15,938 nt of DNA, taken from the NCBI GenBank assembly GCA_037142475.1, contig JBAXAR010000043.1, positions 1 to 15,938 of the forward strand, in the 5' to 3' direction. Under the pieces are notes generated by a model. The model had not been told where the DNA came from, made no database searches, and saw only the letters and a list, made by a program, of their open reading frames with translations. Both the position numbers and the translations under genes were made by a program. This DNA comes from CAIUMH01 sp037142475 (GTDB taxonomy: Bacteria; Actinomycetota; Acidimicrobiia; Acidimicrobiales; RAAP-2). This document shows, in pieces, positions 13,087 to 15,938 of this stretch. Every line of letters begins with the position of its first letter. The first letter of the stretch is position 1.

Positions 13087-15938
13087 ATGACTATCGCCGC
13101 CGTCACACGTAAGCAGCGTCCCCGGCATCAGGCGTCGCGTCGCGTCAACCTGTTTGGATGGTGGCCGTGGGCACTGCTTGGCCTGTTGTCGTATCCTCAG
13201 CTCTTCGCCTCGAAGCCTGGTTGGCTTGCCGCCGACACCAAGGTCTATCTCTACCTAGACCCTACGAAGATCCTCTCGAGTGCTCAATCGCTCTGGAACC
13301 CCGATCTCGGACTTGGGACAGTGACGCACCAGAACATCGGGTATCTATTCCCGATGGGCCCCTATTACTGGTTGGTCCACGCCCTTGGGATTCCGATGTG
13401 GGTCGGCCAACGCTTCTGGATTGGTTCCCTCTTTTTTCTCGCCGGAGCAGGAATCCTTTTTGTCGGCCGACTGTTGGGCCTCGGAACAATGGGCCGCACG
13501 ACGGCGGCGATCGTCTACATGCTGTCGCCCTATGTGATCGACTACATCGCCCGAAGTTCCGCCATTGTGATGCCGTGGGCGGGTCTCGGGTGGATGCTTG
13601 GTTTCGCCATCCTTGCTGCCCGGCGGGGCGGATGGAGGTATCCAGCTCTCTTCGCACTCGTCGTGGCAACCGTGGGCGGAGTGAACGCAACGTCGATTCT
13701 CTTCGTCGGAATCGCACCGGTGCTGTGGCTGTTCTACGCAGCGGGGCTTCGGGAGATCGCTTGGAAGGACGTCTGGCGCGTCGCGTGGCGAGTGGCGCTG
13801 CTCTGCTTCTTCGTCTCGCTCTGGTGGGCCTCGGGGCTGTGGGCTGAAGGCGCCTACGGAATTAATATCCTGCTGTTCACCGAGTCGATTCCGACGGTGG
13901 TGGCAACGTCGCTGTCCTCTGAGGTCCTTCGAGGACTCGGGTATTGGTATTTCTACGGTGCCGACAACCTTGAGCACTGGACGTTGGCGGCTCCGGCGTA
14001 CATGCGTGAGGCCTGGGTCCTCGTCATCAGCTTCTCGGTCCCCGTCGTGGCGATGGCGTCCGGGTTCCTCGCCCGGTGGCGATACCGAGGATATGCCGTC
14101 CTCTTGATCGTCATTGGTGTGGTGTTCTCGGTCAGCGCCTATCCGATCACCAGCCCAACTCCTTTCGGACACCTCCTCAAGACGGCCGGAGAGCAATCGA
14201 CGGCCGGACTGGCGATGCGGTCTTCAAGTCGGATCGTTCCTATCGTCGTCCTCGGGCTGGCCCTCCTCCTCGGTGCTGGTGTGACTGCACTCGGCCGATG
14301 GCGGTGGTGGGCAGCGTTGGTGGTGGGTGCCGGGGCATCGGTCGCGGCAATTTTGAACCTTGCCCCCTTGTTCACCGGGCACCTGATTGCAGAGAATCTG
14401 AAGTTCCCGAACACCCTCCCCAGCTACACCACCGATGCGGCTCATTTTCTCAATAGCCACGACACCAAGACGCGAGTCCTCGGAATCCCGGGAGAAGATT
14501 TTGCCTACTACCGATGGGGATCCACGATGGACCCGATCTGGCCAGGCCTGCTGGACCGCCCGTATGTGGGTCGCCAGGCCGTCGCCATGGGGGAACCTTC
14601 TTCGGTCAACCTTGTGAGAGCGCTCGATGAGTCGATTCAAGATGGCACCTTCGATCCGAAGAGCGTGGCGCCGATGGCCAGGTTGATGAGCGCCGGAGAC
14701 GTCCTCCTGCAATCCGACCTCCAGAACGAACGCTATGGCCTACCTCGACCACAGGCGTTCTGGCTGAAAATGGACCCCCCACCTCCTGGGCTCGGAACAC
14801 CGGTGACCTTCGGTCCCCCCGTTTCGACTCGGACCCAGGTGGGGACCATCATCGACGAAACGCAGCTTGGAATCCCCGCCGGGAGTCCACTGGCGCCCAG
14901 CATCGCCGTGTTCCCCGTTGCTTCCCCGAGGCCTGTGGTGCGAACCGAGCCCACCAAGGCCCCCCTCATCGTCGCTGGCGACGGAGAAGGTCTTCTTGAG
15001 GCCGGTCTCTTTGGGTACTTGGACCCGAAGCGATCCATCTTTTATTCGGCATCGTTCCCCTCGAAGGCCGCACTTGAGGCCGTGGATTCCCCAGGGTCTA
15101 CCTACCTCATTACCGACTCCAACGCGAGACGGCTTGATGCGTGGGGAATCCTCCACACCACCTTTGGCTACGTCATGGGAACCGATGAATCTCCAATTGC
15201 CTACAACCCGAACGAGCAAGCAATGCAGGTGTTTCCTGAAGCACCAGCCTCCACTCAGACCGTGTCGACTCTTACCGGGGTCAAGGGAGTAGAGGCGACG
15301 GCGTACGGCAATCCCGTCGCCAACGTTCCAGAAAACCGCCCGATCCTTGCCTACGATGGCGACACCAGAACAGCGTGGGAAGAAGGGTCATTTTCCAACG
15401 CCATCGGCGCACGGCTACAGATCAGGCTCGATTCACCGACGACCACCGATCACGTGACGCTGCTCCAGCCCGTCATCGGGCCTCGCAACCGTCGGGTCAC
15501 GAAGGTCACCCTTGCCTTCGACGGCGCCCGTCGAGTCACCGCCGTTCTGGGGAAAGACTCATTGCACAACCCGGGGCAGAAGATCACGTTCCCGTCTCGT
15601 ACCTTTTCGACCCTCTCGATCACCATCGATGGCGAGACGGGAAGCTCGGTGAACTTCCTCAAGTACAGCGGTATCGGTTTCGCTGAGGTGACTATCGGAG
15701 ACCTGCCGAAGGCGACAGAGGCACTACGCCTGCCGACTGACCTCCTGGACAAAGCCGGAACGGCGTCCGATAACCATGAGGTTGATCTGTTGATGAATCG
15801 GCTCAGGGCCAACGGGGTGCCACCCCGCAGCGACCCCGAGTACGCGATGAACCGAGTCGTCAACCTGCCCTCAGCGCGGAGTTTTGAGGTTGGCGGACTC
15901 GCCAGAATCTCGGACCTCATCCCAGACCCCCTCTTGAA
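13087..15938 (+). CDS. AftD-like alpha-(1->3)-arabinofuranosyltransferase family protein (DUF3367), 3' end outside window
   Basis: Large GT-C-fold membrane glycosyltransferase homologue. The mycobacterial family member AftD adds alpha-1,3-arabinofuranose branches from decaprenyl-phosphoarabinose. The first 950 residues are visible and the frame is still open at the edge; mycobacterial AftD is about 1400 long. After a basic N-terminus a membrane helix (about 22-40) leads to a loop with ADTKVYLYLDP (49-59), the expected acidic catalytic loop, then GYLFPMGP at 85-92 and many further hydrophobic segments to about 430. From about 440 the protein is soluble and presumably extracytoplasmic. A discoidin-like (F5/8C-type) carbohydrate-binding module is likely at about 735-870, marked by AYDGDTRTAWEEG, and RSDPE near 914-918 recalls the family's later region. 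The true substrate is unknown if the host lacks arabinogalactan. No partner envelope genes are visible in the window. Confidence 0.85.
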   Translation, partial: MTIAAVTRKQRPRHQASRRVNLFGWWPWALLGLLSYPQLFASKPGWLAADTKVYLYLDPTKILSSAQSLWNPDLGLGTVTHQNIGYLFPMGPYYWLVHALGIPMWVGQRFWIGSLFFLAGAGILFVGRLLGLGTMGRTTAAIVYMLSPYVIDYIARSSAIVMPWAGLGWMLGFAILAARRGGWRYPALFALVVATVGGVNATSILFVGIAPVLWLFYAAGLREIAWKDVWRVAWRVALLCFFVSLWWASGLWAEGAYGINILLFTESIPTVVATSLSSEVLRGLGYWYFYGADNLEHWTLAAPAYMREAWVLVISFSVPVVAMASGFLARWRYRGYAVLLIVIGVVFSVSAYPITSPTPFGHLLKTAGEQSTAGLAMRSSSRIVPIVVLGLALLLGAGVTALGRWRWWAALVVGAGASVAAILNLAPLFTGHLIAENLKFPNTLPSYTTDAAHFLNSHDTKTRVLGIPGEDFAYYRWGSTMDPIWPGLLDRPYVGRQAVAMGEPSSVNLVRALDESIQDGTFDPKSVAPMARLMSAGDVLLQSDLQNERYGLPRPQAFWLKMDPPPPGLGTPVTFGPPVSTRTQVGTIIDETQLGIPAGSPLAPSIAVFPVASPRPVVRTEPTKAPLIVAGDGEGLLEAGLFGYLDPKRSIFYSASFPSKAALEAVDSPGSTYLITDSNARRLDAWGILHTTFGYVMGTDESPIAYNPNEQAMQVFPEAPASTQTVSTLTGVKGVEATAYGNPVANVPENRPILAYDGDTRTAWEEGSFSNAIGARLQIRLDSPTTTDHVTLLQPVIGPRNRRVTKVTLAFDGARRVTAVLGKDSLHNPGQKITFPSRTFSTLSITIDGETGSSVNFLKYSGIGFAEVTIGDLPKATEALRLPTDLLDKAGTASDNHEVDLLMNRLRANGVPPRSDPEYAMNRVVNLPSARSFEVGGLARISDLIPDPLL

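Noticed and set aside
13345..14196. 283-codon frame on the minus strand opposite the AftD-like gene
   Set aside because: Its low-complexity, charged composition is a shadow of the real frame, whose membrane pattern and motifs are convincing.
1..15938. Mobile element, CRISPR array, toxin-antitoxin or defence system
   Set aside because: No direct-repeat arrays, transposase-like frames, tRNA sites or defence-type motifs were seen, and all substantial coding space is taken by conserved housekeeping genes plus the glycosyltransferase.

Overview
The window is a dense stretch of chromosome from a high-GC actinomycete-like bacterium (GC judged by eye at about 60%). Three things point to Actinomycetota. 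The coaE-uvrB and uvrC-rapZ-yvcK-gap-pgk-tpiA gene orders are typical of that phylum. RapZ has an arginine in its Walker A loop, as I recall from actinobacterial homologues. The last gene is an AftD-like (DUF3367) arabinofuranosyltransferase homologue. A deep branch such as Acidimicrobiia would fit, but that is inference. I see no sign of recent horizontal transfer, mobile elements, CRISPR, tRNA or rRNA.

Layout. Positions 1-6135, minus strand: a tightly packed run read right to left as uvrC, rapZ, yvcK, gap, pgk, tpiA (tpiA leaves the window at the left edge). Genes overlap by 1-8 bases or are separated by 10 bases, so translational coupling is likely. Positions 6136-6309: the only substantial intergenic region (174 bases), lying between divergent uvrC and nadA and rich in inverted repeats. 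Positions 6310-7425, plus strand: nadA alone. Positions 7426-7464: a 39-base convergent gap. Positions 7465-13001, minus strand: coaE, uvrB, uvrA, again overlapping or nearly so. Positions 13002-13086: a short divergent promoter region. Positions 13087-15938, plus strand: the first 950 codons of the large membrane glycosyltransferase, open at the right edge. No gene-free stretch exceeds 300 bases.

Function. UvrA, UvrB and UvrC together form the complete nucleotide excision repair incision machinery. CoaE makes the last step of coenzyme A synthesis. GapA, Pgk and TpiA are consecutive lower-glycolysis steps. RapZ and YvcK are linked in other bacteria to control of amino-sugar and cell-envelope precursor supply. 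NadA feeds NAD synthesis. The AftD-like protein probably decorates an envelope polysaccharide.

I found no convincing undescribed multi-gene system. The points most worth checking are the structured leader of nadA, which could mask its ribosome binding site and start codon; the hairpin and three-codon mini-ORF at the uvrC start; the absence of whiA between yvcK and gap; the placement of nadA inside an otherwise co-directional uvr cluster; and an AftD-type enzyme in a lineage that may lack mycolyl-arabinogalactan.
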